64,000 nt of DNA from Rhodococcus sp. G-MC3 (GTDB lineage: Bacteria > Actinomycetota > Actinomycetes > Mycobacteriales > Mycobacteriaceae). Below the pieces are notes generated by a model that was not told the origin of the DNA, did no database searches, and saw nothing but the letters and a program-made list of their open reading frames with translations. Location: contig NZ_JASISW010000010.1 in assembly GCF_030063335.1 (NCBI RefSeq), positions 124,001 through 188,000 of the forward strand. The letters are read 5' to 3'. Position numbers and translations under genes: made by a program. Of this stretch, positions 62,854-64,000 are shown piece by piece (position 1 is the stretch's first letter; each line of letters begins with the position of its first letter).

Positions 62854-64000
62854 ATGAACGAGTTGCTGACCAGAGCGCTGACCGGCTCCGAACCGTTCGC
62901 TGTGCTGAGCCGCGAGGGCGGTGTCGATGTGTTGCTCGGAGAAGTCATCACCGTTGATTCGCTGGCGGACATTCCGCTCGATGCGGCGGCATCCGGTCCC
63001 GACGTGTTGGCGTTGGTGCCGTTCCGGCAAGTTACCGAACGAGGATTCGTCTGCCACGACGACGAATCACCACTTCAATGCTTGCGGGTCCGTGAGCATG
63101 TGCGGCTGTCGATCGACGAGGTGCTGGCGGCTCTACCGGTAGGCGCACTGAACGTTACCGACGGGCGATTCGAACCCGAGGACGACGCCTACGCATCGAT
63201 CGTTTCGCGTGTCCTGACCGAAGAGATCGGTACCGGTGCAGGTGCGAACTTCGTTATTCGACGGGATTTCCGTGCTTCGCTCGATGACTCCCTCACCAGC
63301 GGTCTCGAGATCTTCCGACGGCTCCTGCTGGGTGAATCGGGCTCGTACTGGACGTTTTTCGTGTCCACACCGACCGTCACCCTGGTAGGTGCGACGCCGG
63401 AGCGCCACGTCGGATTCGATGGCACGTCGGCGATCATGAACCCCATCAGTGGCACCTATCGCCACCCCGTCGAAGGACCCTCCGGTGTAGGGGTTCTCGA
63501 CTTCCTCGGTGATGCGAAAGAGAACGCCGAGCTGTTCATGGTGGTCGACGAGGAACTTAAAATGATGAGCCGTATCTGCGCCCACGGTGGGCGTGTCATC
63601 GGCCCGAAGCTGAAGCAGATGGGGCATCTGACCCACACCGAGTACATTCTCGTAGGCGAAACCGACATGGATCCGCGCGACATTCTGAGGGAAACGATGT
63701 TCGCACCCACCGTCACCGGCTCCCCTATCGAGAACGCAGCCAGGGTGATCGAGCGGTACGAGACGTCGGGGCGTGGCTACTACTCCGGTGTTCTCGCACT
63801 CTTCGAGCATTCCGACGGCGTGTCGACGGTCGATGCCCCGATCCTGATCAGGACGTGTGAGATCGCGCCGTCTGGCGAGCTGAAGATCTCGGCCGGAGCG
63901 ACGTTGGTTCGCAATTCCGTGCCCGAACACGAAGTGGCCGAGACTCGTTCGAAGCTTGGCGGCGTCCTCGCGGCAGTCGGCGTCGAAGCGCCGCGGCCGC
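62854..64000 (+). CDS. trpE: Anthranilate synthase, PhzE/TrpE-type chorismate-binding component (partial, runs off the window)
   Basis: ATG 62854 starts a frame open to the window edge (382 codons seen). It contains the chorismate-binding fold with PISGTYRHP, VVDEELKMMSRICAHGG, HTEYILVGETDMDPRDILRETMFAPTVTGSP and SGRGYYSGVLALF, followed by ILIRTCEIAPSGELKISAGATLV. The match is closest to PhzE-type and actinobacterial fused TrpE-G proteins, so a glutamine amidotransferase domain may follow outside the window. The reaction is chorismate plus ammonia to anthranilate; PhzE-type enzymes instead make 2-amino-2-deoxyisochorismate. The attenuator with Trp codons supports an anthranilate role. Confidence 0.88.
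   Translation, partial: MNELLTRALTGSEPFAVLSREGGVDVLLGEVITVDSLADIPLDAAASGPDVLALVPFRQVTERGFVCHDDESPLQCLRVREHVRLSIDEVLAALPVGALNVTDGRFEPEDDAYASIVSRVLTEEIGTGAGANFVIRRDFRASLDDSLTSGLEIFRRLLLGESGSYWTFFVSTPTVTLVGATPERHVGFDGTSAIMNPISGTYRHPVEGPSGVGVLDFLGDAKENAELFMVVDEELKMMSRICAHGGRVIGPKLKQMGHLTHTEYILVGETDMDPRDILRETMFAPTVTGSPIENAARVIERYETSGRGYYSGVLALFEHSDGVSTVDAPILIRTCEIAPSGELKISAGATLVRNSVPEHEVAETRSKLGGVLAAVGVEAPRP

Overview
The window is GC-rich, densely coded DNA from an actinobacterium of the mycolic-acid group, most likely Rhodococcus or a close relative. Support comes from frequent GTG/TTG starts with 4-bp start/stop overlaps, a secreted cutinase with a Pro-rich tail, a DUF222/13E12-type HNH endonuclease, DUF5313- and DUF6474-like proteins, an F420-type luciferase-like oxidoreductase, and carotenoid aromatisation genes (crtT/crtU). 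No rRNA, tRNA, CRISPR array, insertion sequence or prophage was seen. The content is mostly chromosomal metabolism with small regulated modules and one mobile-type unit, a retron-like reverse transcriptase.

Layout. 1-8 kb: a cluster of DnaA-box-like 9-mers, an F420-type oxidoreductase, an acyltransferase, 35-bp tandem repeats, a Mn-type superoxide dismutase (sodA), a yybP-ykoY (Mn2+) riboswitch in front of a Gdt1-type Mn/Ca transporter, an SDR enzyme and a TM0106-type RecB-like nuclease. 8-11 kb: copper operon (His/Met-rich membrane protein, YcnI, CopC, CopD). 11-15 kb: an iron-type ABC importer whose permease is frameshifted by a 13-bp tandem duplication. 15-17.7 kb: MarR regulator plus a 14-helix MFS exporter. 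17.7-24 kb: gabD2, a secreted lipase broken by a single-base frameshift, a TipA-like MerR regulator, DUF4126 and DUF5313 proteins, RraA, and a DUF1275/ArsR pair. 24-31 kb: oxidoreductases, hydrolase/TetR pair, class IV aminotransferase, aldo/keto reductase, a small Cys/His-rich protein, a MerR regulator and a membrane-anchored beta-propeller protein.

31.2-32.7 kb holds the most striking element. A retron-type reverse transcriptase is preceded immediately by a 162-nt segment whose ends form a 19-bp inverted repeat (one wobble, one bulge) enclosing two short hairpins and a GC-rich hairpin. This is the architecture of a retron msr-msd RNA. A promoter-like pair sits just upstream of it, and a beta-propeller gene follows 19 bp after the reverse transcriptase.

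32.7-39.4 kb: a betaine/N-methyl amino acid catabolic module (IclR regulator, Rieske oxygenase, dimethylglycine dehydrogenase-like enzyme, Rieske ferredoxin, ferredoxin reductase, XRE-cupin regulator) built around a large palindrome. 39.4-42 kb: AzlCD amino-acid exporter, SRPBCC protein, a DJ-1/MarR operon with paired operators. 42-45.6 kb: carotenoid genes (DUF5914 Rieske protein, crtU, crtT) and an S4 RNA-binding protein. 45.6-48 kb: copA copper exporter with a small His-rich membrane protein and a CsoR-type operator. 48-59 kb: cutinase, membrane protein, VOC protein, short UvrA-like ATPase, hydrolase, HNH endonuclease, an unrecognised protein, RibD-type reductase and TetR. 59-62 kb: the divergent lysine catabolic pair (aminoadipate-semialdehyde dehydrogenase and lysine 6-aminotransferase). 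The window ends in a PhzE/TrpE-type anthranilate synthase controlled by a transcription attenuator with a Trp-Trp-Trp leader peptide; the gene runs off the right edge.
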